The notes beneath the pieces were generated by a model. That model did no database searches. It was not told where the DNA came from and was given only the letters and a program-made list of their open reading frames with translations. From Echinococcus granulosus (lineage: Eukaryota > Platyhelminthes > Cestoda > Cyclophyllidea > Taeniidae): a stretch of 64,000 bases of DNA. This document shows positions 50,801 through 64,000 of this stretch, piece after piece. The position numbers were made by a program, and so were the translations under genes. Position 1 is the first letter of the stretch; each line of letters starts with the position of its first letter. The stretch lies in the NCBI RefSeq assembly GCF_000524195.1, contig NW_020170381.1:303148-367147 (forward strand). Reading direction: 5' to 3'.

Positions 50801-53736
50801 CACGTGAATCAGCCGTGTTGAGGTCATATCAAACGACAAGTTTCACTTTGGTTTGACTAAACCTTAAGAAAAACTTCGTTGTCGCTTCACTCTCAAGCCC
50901 TAATTTCTAATTATTATGGTTACCTGCTAAACGCTTTTATTAGAAAACAAAATTTTGTACGAATTCTCCATTACAATTGCCGAATCAAGGCGTTAATACC
51001 AAATCGTAAGTGCGAATGCTCAATTCATGCTTTGGAAATGGTTGAGGATGATTGAACTGGGTAGTAATGGCAAAGCGATACTATCAAGGGCAGCAATATG
51101 GTGCTCTAGGATTCCGTTTTCAGCAAGCATTCCCGCCATAGTACGCATTCCCGTGCATTTGTCTTGGATGATCCAATTATCCTCCATGTGTGGGAGAACT
51201 TGATGAGGGAATCTAAAGTTTTAGCATTCCAGAGTACATGGGATTGCTCAATTCAGTTATATGTTAGCAAGAGCTTCCACTTTTTGCTCCAAATCCGAAG
51301 AGCTTAAAGTGAGTGCTTGGAGCGATCAATCACAAGCCACATGTATTAACTTTGTCTCCACTACTAAACACACGAATACATATTAACCAAATTTAACGTG
51401 CCTTTATGACAAAGGTGGATTCATACTCGTGCGTAAATGAGGGAACCTCATAACCTACCCAATATCATCGTTTATGTACGCAGAGTAAAAGCATTTTTCT
51501 GTGAAACTGAACTTAAACGTGCACACATACGAAGGGGTGATCACGAAAAAATATGCTTGTTTCATTCGGAGACAGGCAATACCCACGGAGCACTTCAAGT
51601 GCACACACAATTATACCACGGTGACGCCATGTGAATCACCGTTTCGCGCAGGGCCTCCAGGCTTGGTTAGAACCTAGTAACGATTGTCATGGTGAACAAC
51701 CCATGCAAGTGCACAAATGAAGTCCTTATGCGGGGTTAGGTTCATGACTCGCCCTTGTAAACTCTAGTCAAAATATTCATGTCATTTTAGAATACAATTG
51801 TAAATTTAGGTAGTTGGTATTGTTGTATAAAGACCAGGAGCCGTTGTAAATACACAATAATTCAGTTTCTATATTTACGACACCATAGTGCACAAAAGGT
51901 TAGCCACTTCGCTGACGCAATAACGACCACAGAGTGGAACCTGACACAAAATCACAAATGAAAATGGGATAAAAATTGTTAAATTGTCCACGTTGAAACA
52001 GTGAAAATAATTGGACTTAAAAGTCATAGAGCTTTTGGTTTTATCCTTTTAGAAGAAAACGCGTAAAAGCTCCCAACGGCCGGAGATTGAGGATCGTTAT
52101 GCTATAGATAGATTACGACGAATGGCACATATCAGAAACCTGCAAACAGATGGGTACATGTGACCTTAAGATACTTCATATTTGTATGTAACTTTTGATA
52201 TCGCGCATGCACTATCGGGTTCAAATAAAAATAAAGTGTTGTAGAAGGACCATTCATGTTATTCTGATAACCAGGTGTTAAGGTCTAAGTGGGGAAGCAT
52301 ACCTCTAAGGGTTGACTAATACGAGGTAAAGCGAGAAACAATTTCCAAGGAGTAAAACAATACCACTTCTTATGTCACACAGATTAAAATCTGTGTACCC
52401 ATTGGCATTCCATTCGCATTATCAGTTATTCCGAAGGAATAACCGGAACATCTTAAACCATATTTTGTCGTTTTATCATTGGATTTTCGAAAACATAAAC
52501 AGTCAATAATAGCAACGCTTTACCACTAAACAAATGGTCGGGATAAGTGCTGCACCGATGAAAACCACTTTGTCGAGTGGTGTTTGGCAAGTGAGGCGGA
52601 AAATCTTCGCAAGGAAAGATAATGTCGCAATAAGTCTATAAATGTGAAAACTTTAGCATAAATAGGCCCAAACACCTGCCTTTTGTCTTAACAAAGGTGC
52701 AATTATTTAAAGAAACTGAATAACTATGCAGTACCGAAGTGAGTACTACTACTTAGCAACACCAATACAAACTGCCAATACAGTGGGTTCAGGGGAACTT
52801 ATTATCAACTCAATTTCATAGTGCTAAAGCCAAGGGAGGATCTCTTTACTTATGCTAATTCATAAGGACCATAATGAAACAAGATTTGTATGTATGTGCG
52901 CAATCCAAGGCAATGAAATAGAATGGTGCAGAATCCTATTCGGAAATCAAGTTTAGTTAAGCTTAGTAACCTAGTGCCGGAACGACGTGAGCGCCTTCAT
53001 AAATGCGCATAAATATGTACCACAATGTCTCATTTGTGTCTTGTTACGTGTATATTTTGAACAGGCAATAGCCGGAACAGGCAACTATAGGTAACTAACA
53101 AGTAGAAACCAAACACATGCTTGTAAATATCGAATACGACTTCGTTTCGCTCAATTAAGTAGGGTGCACCGGAGAAAATCTGATTGATTTACCTTCAAGG
53201 AATCTATAGAAATTTATAGCTTGTGCATTTATTTCCATCTATCAGCTTTATGTAATCTAATCTGCTAGTAGATCGCTTCGATGAAAGGGGCATTTTTAAA
53301 AGGCGTGGGACATCCAAACAACGTAAGTATTGCAGGAGCTCAAGCAGTAAAATCATTAAGCTTTTACCATAATTTCAAGTAAATTATGCGTAAGGTTGAA
53401 TATTTTCTACCCAAGCACAATCAGCCCCATGTTATTTTTAAGAAGGGGTGAATTTTGTTAGCAGTAACGTACATTTCCATTTGGTGTTCCCATTCCCCTC
53501 TTTTGAGTCCAAGATTTGTTGGGAGACAAAACTACCCAACTCCGTGGACCAAAAGCAAAACCCTATTTTAAAATTTGCATGATTCTTCTGTGGCCAAAAT
53601 GCGGTCCAAAACATATTTTAAATCTTTATTTGCTTTTTTAAGTGCCCCTAAATTAGCAACGAATTCCCATTTTCATTGTACCGCGTAGATTGATTTGGTG
53701 GGAGCTTATTTTGCTGTTTAGTGACGTGAGCCATTC
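47823..53736. other. Gene-poor 5.9 kb interval
   Basis: The longest gene-free stretch. Frames such as 48502-48780 (+) and 50191-50569 (+) show no splice context or recognisable product. No LTR copy was found here. Confidence 0.4.
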
Positions 53737-56700
53737 ATGGATAAAAGCCTTGATAAGCCCCAAAATGAGAAAACTGGTGTCAAGTTTGATATTCTGTCAA
53801 CAGCGCGGACATATATCAAACTAATTAGCTGTTGGGTTGCTATATGGGGACTCGGCTACTACAAGTTCAGTCCCAGTTGGGTGGCCTTTGGGGCTATCGG
53901 CTATATGGCCTATTCACGTGCATATGAAAAGCGGAACCTTGTGAGTTCTGTTATGAGGACCATAACTGAAGATGAAAAGGCATCAGTCATCAAGAATATT
54001 GGTTCCCATGAGTTACCTGCCTGGGTATGCTTCTATTTGCTTTTGAACGTTAGGTTTACTTTCCGGATATTGAGCGCGCTGAGTGGCTTAACAAAGTAAA
54101 GTGACAGGATTGTATCACGCCTTAGGTTGTTCAACGGATGTGGCCATACATAAGTGAATATGTCAATAAAGTTTTAGTTGTGACCGTGCAACCGGCTGTG
54201 AATGCTAACCTCCCCTCTTCCCTACAGCCCTTTTTATTTCTGCGCACTGATCTTGGGGACGCGGTTTGATTTGTTAATTTTCTTAATAAAAGTTTAGCCC
54301 CCTCGTATTGGTGGTATAAAAGTTTATGTAGAGGAAAGTATTCAGCGGGATGAGGTCGTTATGGACGTCGACTTGATGTAAACAGAATTTACCAAAGCCT
54401 ACTGTTCCAGGTTATATAGCGACGCTAGAATCAAGGTTTCCGTGGGCAAGATCGTTGCTGGTGTTAAGGATTTTGAGGTACGATGTGACAATAAGTTATA
54501 CGTCCATATTCTCTATCTTTGATACTGGATTGTCGTTGTTTCTAAGCTTCGTTGAATTCCAGCAGCCTTTCCTTTTTTGATAGCTTCGTGGGACGCTTCG
54601 AATTTCGCTAAAACCACTTGTTTCACAAATTCCCTTCGTTGGGGCAGTAACTGTGTGTTTCCTCGATAATCCGGTAATCGATTATGATTAATTCGACGTC
54701 TGGATAGTACATTAACTTTCTCCTTACGCACATGGGAAACATTTTGACAATGCCTGGAGTCCAGTACATTTACTGCTTTTATCCTTCAAAATCATAGCTT
54801 TCGTCGTTATTTTAAAATTTTTTATTTGCTCTAAGACAAACTCTATATCGAACAGTTCAGGATACTGTTAGTTCGCTTTGCGTTCTTCCGAATCGGATTT
54901 CGGTTCCTCTCGTAAACAATGTCATTCTGGAGCAAATTAGATTCCCTTCAGCCCAGGTTAGTTCGTGATTTAATGTACCACTGGACAGCGGATAATTCAT
55001 TTTTCCACAATTTAATGCAATGCCTTTGTTCTTAGCGATTTTCGTGGTCAAAAGGGTAAATTTCCAGCAAAATCGTATATTATTAGAACTAACAACATTT
55101 TTTATTTGCTAAAATTTCTTTTGGTTAAACTAAATTTGGGATGATAATCTGATGTCATACGCTTGTCTCATTTTGCCATAGTTCCTTTGCCACAGAAAAT
55201 TTATCAAATGTGACATCGCGTAGGTAAGAGTTCCAGAACATCAAGCAAATCATTTTCTAATTCATCCATATAATCCTAACAACGACTTCGATTTAGACCT
55301 CTTAGCAGGAAGTGTTCTGCTTTCCTTTTGGTGTAGAAAACACTAATAGCCAAAATAATGCATATTTTTAGCAAATTTTCAGGATCATATTTATATGCTG
55401 TAATTGTATTTTAGACTTCACCTTCCTGTATTTATGTTATATTTCTATATATTAATATTTATGACTTCTCTTGGTGCAAAGTCAACATCATCATATCGCA
55501 TACTTGATATTTACATCGATACCAAATAAGGGCTTGGTGTTGAAGTGGACGTTTCCACTGTTGAGGCGATCTCTGTGATATGCTAACCCCGAAGATACGC
55601 CTAAAATTGTCTTTTCTCTGTTTAATTCCGTGAAGAGCTGTTAAATTTTATGAATTTGAGTATTAGTATATGTGAGAAATACATATCCTTTCCTCGACAG
55701 TTTTCTTATTTTTGCCTTTGATGCACAGTCGTATTTTCCCAGACCTTGGTATGCTAAATCTCCTCTTTCTGTCATGTCGCCTTAGATTATTTTGTTAAAT
55801 GATTTAATATGGCTTGTACCAAGACTCACTAGGAAAATAAAGCTTGATGGAATTACGAATGCTATTGATACGCAGCTGCTTGAACTTGATAAGAAGGTTT
55901 CATACACGTTTTTTGTTATCGATCGCCTCAATATTAGTAGACTTGTAACAAAATTTCTTCATCATGATAAATAATTTAAAATATATTATCCACTAAGAAC
56001 GCGTTAAAGTCCATAATATTTACAAGTTGTCTCAGAGACCATGCATGAGCTATCTCATTGGACCCCATCTCCTTGTCTCTCTTTATAAGAAACCAATTTC
56101 ATACATTGCATCTCATATAAATTTTACAATTAGGGCTTGAATAAACCACACCACCTATTAGGGTGTTGCTTTTATTTTAGGGAGCTATTCGCGTTGAGGT
56201 CATCTCTGCTAGCGACCTTGTATCTGCCGATGTAAATCTTGTTGGGCAATCGTCTTCTGATCCCTACTGCGTTGTTCGAGGTAACTAGTTTCGTCTTGAT
56301 GAGTCAGTACTGTACTGTGCCTTAACTTCATGGGAGCGGCAGAACCTGTGACACTGAAAAGTGATTGTATAGTTAAGATGCTTCAATGCTTTCTGCAGCC
56401 GTAAGCTTTTAGTTTATTTCAGCAATTCAGGTCAGAAATGAGTGACGAGGAGTGCTGGTAGTGAGGTGCTTTTAAACTCCCTGTCTAAGTGGTCTATCTG
56501 GCACCCACTCAAGCCTGAAGGCATTGTATGACGGACTTGACATCGTGTCCCATCCCTCCAGCAATCACGACACGCCTTAATTTGTACCATGGACCCTTCA
56601 GCTCGCCGACCTTTTTTCTATTTCAGGACATAGCAGTTATTTGAATGTTTTCATTTAAAAGATTGCTCTGATACTTATTGCATTTTAGAAAATATTCTGT

Positions 56701-59700
56701 TAATGGAAAAATAACCGCAGAAGGGAAATTACGTTGTCACCATTGCTTTTAGTAGCTCAAAGTATTTTATGAACTTAATTGAGTCACTTCAACAATGGAC
56801 GCGTGAGGATCACTGAGAAAGTCAAATGTTATTCCCCTGTTCAGCTGAGGTCCAATTGCCTCGAAACAAAATTTTGTGGTTGTGTGATGTTATTTGCTCG
56901 TTTTAGCTAAGAGGAGTTCGAACTAAGCTACAGTACTATTAACCACATTATTACACCTTTATTTTCCCAACTTGGCGCAGTCTTATTGATAATAAATTCC
57001 ATTTTTACCTCGATCGCACCTGCTGCTTTTTCTAACGCGGTGCGTTCTTGCCCTCTACCATAGGGCGATACATGGGACCCTTACGCTTCTTTTATTTTCT
57101 CTTGTCTGATTTGCCTCTACTTTTTGAAGAACATAAAATACGAATGCAAGTTAAACTGCTTTTCATGGACAAACGTAATTTTTACATAAACTTGCTCTCC
57201 GGCCAGACCTTCATAATGGTTACGATAATCACGTGTTAGTTTACTGTGGCGAACGAATCAGAGCCATTCCCAAGCCCTTCTGAATAGTTATGTCTATTTG
57301 TGCTAGCTACTTGTATTACTTTTACAGCAGACTCCTGATAATGATGGCTACAATTTTTGTTTCAGTCGGAGCAGAAAAGTTTGTCACAAAAGTAATAAGT
57401 CGGACGCTTAGTCCAACGTGGAATGAATGCTTCGAGGTGGGTGTGTGCGTTAACTTACGTTACTTTTTAAGTGGTCTTCAAGCACTACCCTGTGCGTAAA
57501 TTGTACATACTCATTTCCTGTGATAATCAGTTGTTACTGCTTTTCAAAGCTGCACTTATCTCCCGTCAACCTCGATTTATTTCAATCACCCAAAAATTAT
57601 GTCGAGATTGTGGGAATTTTGGGTAAAGACCTTAGTATTTCTACTCCTTATATGTATCGGAAAATCAGAGCTCTGTTTTCAGGCAAATGGGAAAACATTT
57701 TTTGCGGTTATGGGTATCTCAGGTTATCAAATAAGTTTTTGAGGTTTTCGGTACAACTTTCCCCAATAACTTGTTGGGACTTATGCAGTGAACCACAGAC
57801 GAAATTTTTCACGGGTTTTCTCACTTGCCAAGGTTCAAGCGGTAATTATAGTCGGGATCCACCCGTTCTCTACTACTAAGGCCTATGTAAGAACTTGAGA
57901 AACTGGAAGGACCAGTTAACCTATTCCTCTTCTTATTGTCATGGGGTAGCGCAAAGTCCCATAGCGTAAAATTGATCCTTAAGATTTTAGCTTTAGAATG
58001 GGGGTAGATACTGCCTCACCCAACTCTTTGCATTCCTCGGGTATTCCTCCTTTTCTTAGCATCAGACAACCGCAGAATAGAATAGGCAGTTACGAAATAA
58101 ACGTAACATGGAAACGGAAATAAGTAGGGCTGGGCTATGTGCTTCTAGAGATATGACACTTTCTAAAAGTAAAATTAACAGGCTTGTCTTGGTCAGAAAT
58201 ATTAGTAAATTGTAACGATGATTATCACCAATATATGAGGTATACTCAAAGAAGCTTTCTGTAGTTATTTAGTTTTTAAAAGAATTGCACGAGCTTACTT
58301 AGTTTGGTGTTGACTAAAAGTTGCTGTTTGAATATGTAGGGTTGTTATAAAAGACATCTTAGTCGAATTGAGCGTTTGTTGCATATTTACCGTTCTATGA
58401 ATCCATACTTTTCTTCATGGTAGATCTATTTCTCTACACATTTGACATTTCAGGCAATTGTTGATCAAAGAATGGGTCAGTCGGTGATCATTGAGGTTTG
58501 GGACAAAGATGCTAGTAGTAAAGACGACGAATTGGGCCTGTAAGTCGCAATTGTTTGGTGAGTTTTATCAGAAAGCAGAGATGGAATGGGAAGTGATTTC
58601 CTCATCTCTGGTGAACGTCACTAATGGGGATAGGCCTGGTTTGGGGATGGTATTTGATAGTATGGTACTAAGGGCAATATTGATTTTACCACAACTTGAA
58701 AAGTACACCACAATCGCAATCTGAACGTTGCATCACTTTGCATCATCTGTTCAATAAAGTAACTTCGTTGCATCCATGAGCACCCGCTTAATTGCTTGCA
58801 TGTTCCCCAATTTTAGAACAACGATTCCGATTGAGGAGGTTTACTTACGCGGACAAATAAATTCGGTAAGATTGCGGCCTCTTTGAAAATCTTGTAAAAA
58901 TGTGCATGTTAAAATTGTTCATCGCTCTGCCACAGATGTGTGTTGATGTTGCTAGCGCTTTGTTCATCTCAGCCGTACGCAGCACGACGAGCCAAGCAAA
59001 AGGACGGGCTTTTGTTCAAATCAATGTTCTGGTGCGCTTCTATCTTGTTTTGAGTCTTTACTCTCATTAGTGCATGTCCTGCTGTTGTCTGAAGCGCAAC
59101 TTGACGCCTCGTATACCCTCCTGAAGTGTAGTGGAGCGTGTATCGACAAGATCCTGTTGATAGTCAGCCACATGTCTGTGTTTACGTGCTTGTTGCGCGT
59201 CTGTTCATGATGCGATAATAACACTGCCTTCCTTCATAAAGCTTGTCAATTGTCTTATGCCGTCCAAGGTTGCGATACCACAATTATTTGATGTGTGATT
59301 TCCAATTTAAGGCGTCACTATTCCCTGTAAAAATTTACTTTGACTTTTCTATTTAATTATCACATCAAAAGATTGTCAAAATACATGAATTTCAGTGGTG
59401 GATCTAAGTTCTGAGTAAAATTCGGGATGTTACTTTATAGCATTGCGTGAAATTATGACCTTCGGTCTTTATTCTGGCTAATTTTGGATTCATGTGGGGA
59501 TTTTTAGGCGACTACGACTAACATTTCATTTAAAGGTGGTGTCGATCCTCTCGCTATGCAAGCAAAATACCTACCGGTACTTGCATGCTAGCTCATGAGT
59601 TGCAGTCTTTAGATTAAGCTCGCATATTTTTGAGGGAATTTTGATAAATAATGTCGAGAAGTATGTGATGCAAAAGGAGATGAAAAACCCTTGGCCCTGT

Positions 59701-62700
59701 TATTTAAATTATAATATCGCATTCGGTCACCAAGAATTTGTGTACTATATCAGAACTGGAACATGGTTTTGCAAAGGACTGCGCATTTCATTACAAATTA
59801 CTTGGTTCGAGATAAAAGTAATTCAAGTGTTATTTCTTATTATCGCTAATGGGTACGGTGCTAAGAGTGTGCATATGATTGTAGAAGAGGGACGCAGTAA
59901 CCAGTGTTGAGTTTATCCAGGATTTACTCCTATGTTTCAGGTGAAGATGCTGGAGGGTGTCAAAAAAGGCAAGGTTCATATGAAAGTAACATGGCTGGAT
60001 CTGTCACCCAACGCGTCGGATTTTGTCGCGGTACGTCCGTATTAACGTCACCTCTGTCCGCGTCCAATGTCTCGCTTGATGTAATTCCGTCCACTCAAGT
60101 CACCAACCTTAGGCCGGATCGCTTTGTACTTCATAAGCATATTCTAGCATTTCTAAATGCTCTACAATCCATATTGAGATGTGTCGCTGTGGGTGAATGT
60201 AAAGTACACCTCTGATGGCCGTTATCCTGATTGGTGTCTGAGTGAAATGTGGAAAGTTTAACTTGTTAGAGATTCGGCGAGAACGTTTACATAATTCAAG
60301 GATATCTAATTACCCCACTTCAAAATTACAATCTGGCGCAAATGACTAGAGGCAACTTTCTTGAATCCATAACAGTAATCCCTATTCGTGAAATCTCAAT
60401 CGCATGGCAGGAGATATGCTGTACGCCATTGTACAATCTTAAACTCAATCTCATTGCATGCATATTCTCTCCACTTAGGTTGAACAAGCTCGGCGGGCTT
60501 CCTCCGCAGAGAAGGCCATTTTTAACAGCTACCTCTTCGTTCGTGTCGAGCAAGGCAGAAATCTCATGGTAAATTTCTTCTGTATTCTGGATCAATCCTT
60601 AAACTTGTTAAACAATTACTGCTCCTGAGTTGTAAGGTTCCACACTGGTGAGTCGCTTATAGGACTGATTAAATCACTCGCTACCTGGAGTTGGGCGTTC
60701 TGGAAATGATAACCAAAATTTATGTATTTCCTTTAAAAAATATGCTATCTAGCATTCCCGTGTGACATGCGTGTGTTTGCTGGCGTGCAGTGTGGGGGTT
60801 AGCTTACACTCCTAATTGCGTTGCTACCATTTTAACCGTGGGTTTTAGTGCAACGATCGGAGCAGTCATCAATGTCTATGCTGACACCTTCTCGCAGCAG
60901 TCGAATTTTAGTGTTTATTTCAAATTTATGCAATGGACCCTCAGTCTCTCTTTTGCGCAATGACATCGGTCGCTTTGGTATTAAATGCTTCACTGGCATT
61001 TATTGTAGGACAATGCTATGCCTTTAGCACTAAAAAGAGACCCAGTTAGGGTAGGACCAGCGCTAAAAATGCATTGACTGAGCCCAAATATAAACTAATC
61101 GCGTGGTTTTTGTAATTTCCGTTTACCATAGCTTGGAAAATCTTTTCGATGCCATAAGCCTTCTCACTCTGCTATGTTTTCATTAAACTAAGCCATTCGA
61201 ATAGTTTAAATACAAACTAGTTTTGGCATGTGGATGGCACTTCTACAAGTAGTTTATATATTACTGAAAAGTAAAGCGCTGCACTTTGCGGGTGCTCATA
61301 GAACAGATTTCCTTTTAATTCTAGTAACTAAACTTGTGGTATTGAAATCACACGGAATGTTCCCATTGATTGAGAGGTCATACCACTAAGTCTGACGAGG
61401 CTGTTTTTTATATTGACACGCGTAGCAGTTGGTTTGTTGAGAACTGGTGGACTTATCATCAGATCAGCTGTACTTTGTCCAACTATACCTTTCACTAATT
61501 TTAACCTTATTGGTAATGATTGTAAGTAGTTTCACCCTATAACTTTTAACTACGCTGTTCATATTTCACTCCGTTCTAGGTTCAAACAAGGTGTCCTTAT
61601 TGATATATGTTCTGCGACTTTTGGCAATAAATTAGGCGTTTTGCGTTTATTACCTGAGCTAATGAAGAACAGTTATAAAATTGGAGCTAGGACCATTTAT
61701 TTGATAACTATCGTGGCTAATAAGGGCTCCAAATTCGGGTAGTCGTCATGGCCAACGAGACCCATTCCTACTGCAACAGCAGTTAATTAAACCTTTTTGA
61801 AATGCAGTTGGAACTGATACGTGGAGATGCAAATTGATAAGTGCTTGCTGTCGAATGTACATTTGTTGGCTTTAGCGTTTAAGGTTCTTGCAGGAGCCGT
61901 CACCCTATTGTGTTCTGCAAATTGGCAACGTAGTACAGAATACGGTGGTGCGTGAGAAAACCCAAAATCCCATTTGGGAGTCCCCTCACCACTTTCTCTT
62001 CTCCAATCCGGATATCCAAACCCTCAACATCGAGGTACGTGCCCCTTCTTGCCTTCACTTGCACTGACATTTCTTTTAGTACACATTTCGAAGGTGAAAC
62101 CTATTAGCCCATCAGAAGAGGTAGTGAATCATTCATGAGTCCTCTAAGTTTCATTCGGATATTTGTAGATTGTGATACGTAAGCCCAATTTAAGTGCAAC
62201 CTTTTGATTAGCTAATTAAGCTTAATCTTTTATGGTTTTGAGGAAACCTTCTAATGCTAATGCAACTGTCTCAGATATCACCTAAGTATTCAGTGATTGT
62301 TTCATCTACTTCACATTGGACGTTCATGTTTTAGATTCGTGACAGCAAATTGGAGGTTGTTTTGGGCACCCTAGCAATCCCATTAAAACACCTGAAGGCT
62401 GAGAAGAATATGACAGTGACGCAGCCCTATGTTCTTCAGGCAGCAGGTCCGGACAATGCCACCCTCTACCTTCATCTCGAACTGCGGGTAGGTTATACCT
62501 TCGCACAGTACGTGAATAATTAGGTTGAAACTTGGTTTCGTTGTAAACCTCTAACAATTCAAAGCATTTCTGTACTGATTCTCTAACAAGTGTATTCTTG
62601 TATAGACATGACTTCGAGTCATCGATTGAGTTCTCAACTGTTGAAGTTTCACAAAATTGCCCTCACTGCTAAATGTATTGCTTATCTGTGTCCAAGGTGG

Positions 62701-63142
62701 CGTGCGCATTTGCTGACGATAGTGGGAGCCTCGACACACCATAACAACCTCGATTATTGCGGCTGATGGAGTCCTACCCGAGGCACTCTACTAAGTTTAT
62801 TGTCCATTAGAATTCCCCCAGAGAATCACCAGCCTTACGTTAAAGTCGCGATGAATTTCTTGGGAAAGAGAAGTGGTAGTTGGACGGTGTGAGTATGTGC
62901 GAGTCTGCGAATTGCTTTTTGCTCGAATGCAGGCGCTAGTGCCGGGCCCAGACAGGCGGCCGCATCAAGATCGCGAGCCTATGGACTCCAGGGGCTCCGA
63001 AGAGGCCTCAGCACCCTCCTCCCCACTCGCCACAGCCTTTGGGAATTCCCGAGAGTCCTTGGCGAAACCCTCGCCCGACCGCCATTCTCCGCCCTCACCC
63101 CAGACTGAAAACGTCGTTCGTCATCGCAATGGTGGTTCAAAA
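53737..63142 (+). CDS. ESYT: Extended synaptotagmin (ER-plasma membrane tether), 3' end not seen
   Basis: Seventeen exons: 53737-54024, 54054-54095, 54126-54263, 54298-54377, 54411-54477, 54584-54673, 54708-54763, 54836-54956, 56181-56280, 57366-57436, 58454-58539, 58817-58865, 59941-60030, 60479-60568, 61894-62034, 62335-62487 and 62933-63142. Phases are consistent, giving 624 residues. An N-terminal membrane hairpin (about 30-65) is followed by ELPAWVYFPDIERAEWLNK and a full SMP lipid-transfer domain (exons 2-8, ending VLPNRISVPLV). C2A follows (exons 9-13) with calcium-type acids SDPY and VWDKDASSKDD, then C2B (exons 14-16, EPSPYCVLQIG), lacking the acid cluster, and a Pro/Ser linker (exon 17). 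C2C is missing and must lie right of, or near, the edge. The family tethers ER to plasma membrane and moves glycerolipids. A small exon between 14 and 15 may be unseen. Confidence 0.93.
54025..54707 (+). other. Cluster of ultra-short introns in the extended synaptotagmin gene
   Basis: Five of the first six introns are 29 nt (54025-54053), 30 nt (54096-54125), 34 nt (54264-54297), 33 nt (54378-54410) and 34 nt (54674-54707). All are GT...AG, none is a multiple of three except the 30- and 33-nt ones, and removing them restores a protein aligned residue for residue with other extended synaptotagmins. Confidence 0.88.
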
Positions 63143-64000
63143 GTAGTTTCTTTCCTACTCGTAGATTTTGTATTATGCGTTTGAAGTTACTCTTTTTTCA
63201 TCGACGCTAATCCGTAATTTGGATCATTTATAACTGCATCACATTTCCTGAATACGAAATCAGTATCGATAATTTATAGCAACCATTCTTGCTTTGTATA
63301 TTCATCAGTCCCGCAGCCGAATGCGACCTTTTACCACTACCTATAAAGTGATTGGTTTATCAGGTAAAACGATAGCCTCAGCAATCATTGTTGCAAATCC
63401 GTTCAAAAAATCACTTCTATCACTTGTCTATGAGATTTGACGAATTACGCATCACAAATGTCATCATAAGGCTTACTCAGCTTTTGCTCCCACGTAGACT
63501 TTACAGTCATGCAGGGATTAAACCCTGATTTATAGAAGTTAAGAGGGAACGTCAATGAACGCTACCGATGTGCTCATAACACAAGGTCATAATCAACAGC
63601 ATTTTTGCAGACAGCACAGAGAGGGATTCTCATGATCAAGGAGACCTTTTCTGTGCTCTGTCTGTGGTTCAACTGTAACGTGGGGTTAGACCCACTCTGA
63701 TGTTAAATTTATGTAAATAGGCGGAAACAGCAATTAATGGGATGCATTGGTATGTCAATGAAATTGGGATGTGTGTGTATGAATCTGAATAACTAGCAAG
63801 TAGTGGCATGCAGAGCTTGGTGTTCTCATTTTAATGTCTCTCGGTGTGGCGCTGATGTATCGGATATGACCCTTCGACGTTGAATCTCCATTGGTATGCG
63901 TCCCGTAGGTTAGCGGATATTTCTGTTGATACAGAGTTACCACAATAAAGGCATTATGTTGTTCATTCGCTTCAGCTCTACATACATTGTGGTGTATTCT
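63143..64000. other. Right edge, probably intron of extended synaptotagmin
   Basis: No certain exon. An acceptor-like TTTTTGCAG at about 63611 is followed by about 60 open bases and a GTAACG donor at about 63675, which could be a further linker exon, but it does not resemble the start of C2C. A polypyrimidine-poor, AT-rich remainder follows. Confidence 0.35.

Noticed and set aside
54025..54099. Read-through of the first extended synaptotagmin ORF to a stop at 54099
   Set aside because: The unspliced residues lose family similarity, whereas removing 29 nt restores the conserved VYFPDIERAEWLNK.
54513..55051. Minus-strand ORFs with charged products
   Set aside because: They are antisense to exons 6-8 of extended synaptotagmin, whose conserved protein frame on the plus strand explains the open frames.
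1..64000. CRISPR arrays, bacterial operons, rRNA or viral insertions
   Set aside because: No regularly spaced repeats, ribosome-binding-site-led gene strings, rRNA-like or viral-like proteins are visible. The listed TTG/GTG starts are artefacts in a eukaryotic sequence.

Overview
The window looks like nuclear DNA of a parasitic flatworm, most likely a cyclophyllidean (taeniid) tapeworm such as Echinococcus or Taenia. This is inferred from three things. Genes are animal genes interrupted by introns. One gene carries a run of 29-34 nt introns, matching the very short intron class known in tapeworms. The window also holds a miniature LTR element (TRIM) with scattered solo LTRs, a kind of element described in taeniids. 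There is no bacterial gene, operon, CRISPR array or rRNA. Exons below were assembled by hand from splice signals, reading phase and family conservation, without transcript data.

Layout, left to right. 1135-5092 (-): 5' portion of a pipsqueak-domain (HTH_psq) transcription factor, five exons, with a GC-rich CCAAT promoter. 6771-7479: two old solo LTRs. 8717-10267 (+): complete ZCRB1, a U12 spliceosome RNA-binding protein. 10268-14809: no convincing gene. 14810-21150 (-): a two-exon, eight-pass membrane protein of the Tincar family, with two orphan exon candidates on the opposite strand inside its 3.7 kb intron. 25071-25267: solo LTR with a perfect 5-bp target-site duplication. 26009-27567 (+): TRMT10 tRNA m1G9/m1A9 methyltransferase, four exons. 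28060-34302 (-): RPB1, the largest subunit of RNA polymerase II, three exons, 1902 residues. 34957-35942: a complete TRIM element just upstream of RPB1. 38687-42512 (-): RSKR/SgK494-like AGC kinase. 44716-45240 (-): universal stress protein. 46980-47822 (+): unknown protein of about 260 residues. 53737 to beyond 63142 (+): extended synaptotagmin, 17 exons seen, running off or close to the right edge.

The genes do not form one pathway. They are mostly housekeeping functions (transcription, minor splicing, tRNA methylation, ER-plasma membrane lipid transfer) separated by AT-rich, gene-poor stretches of 2-6 kb.

The most interesting observations are these. The C-terminal tail of RPB1 has lost every canonical YSPTSPS heptad and is a Ser/Pro/Gly-rich sequence with only seven Tyr-Ser-Pro triplets. 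A coding-like frame of 114 codons continues in the same frame directly after the RPB1 stop codon. The extended synaptotagmin gene combines introns as short as 29-34 nt with introns over 1 kb. The RSKR-like kinase has HLD and DFD in place of HRD and DFG.
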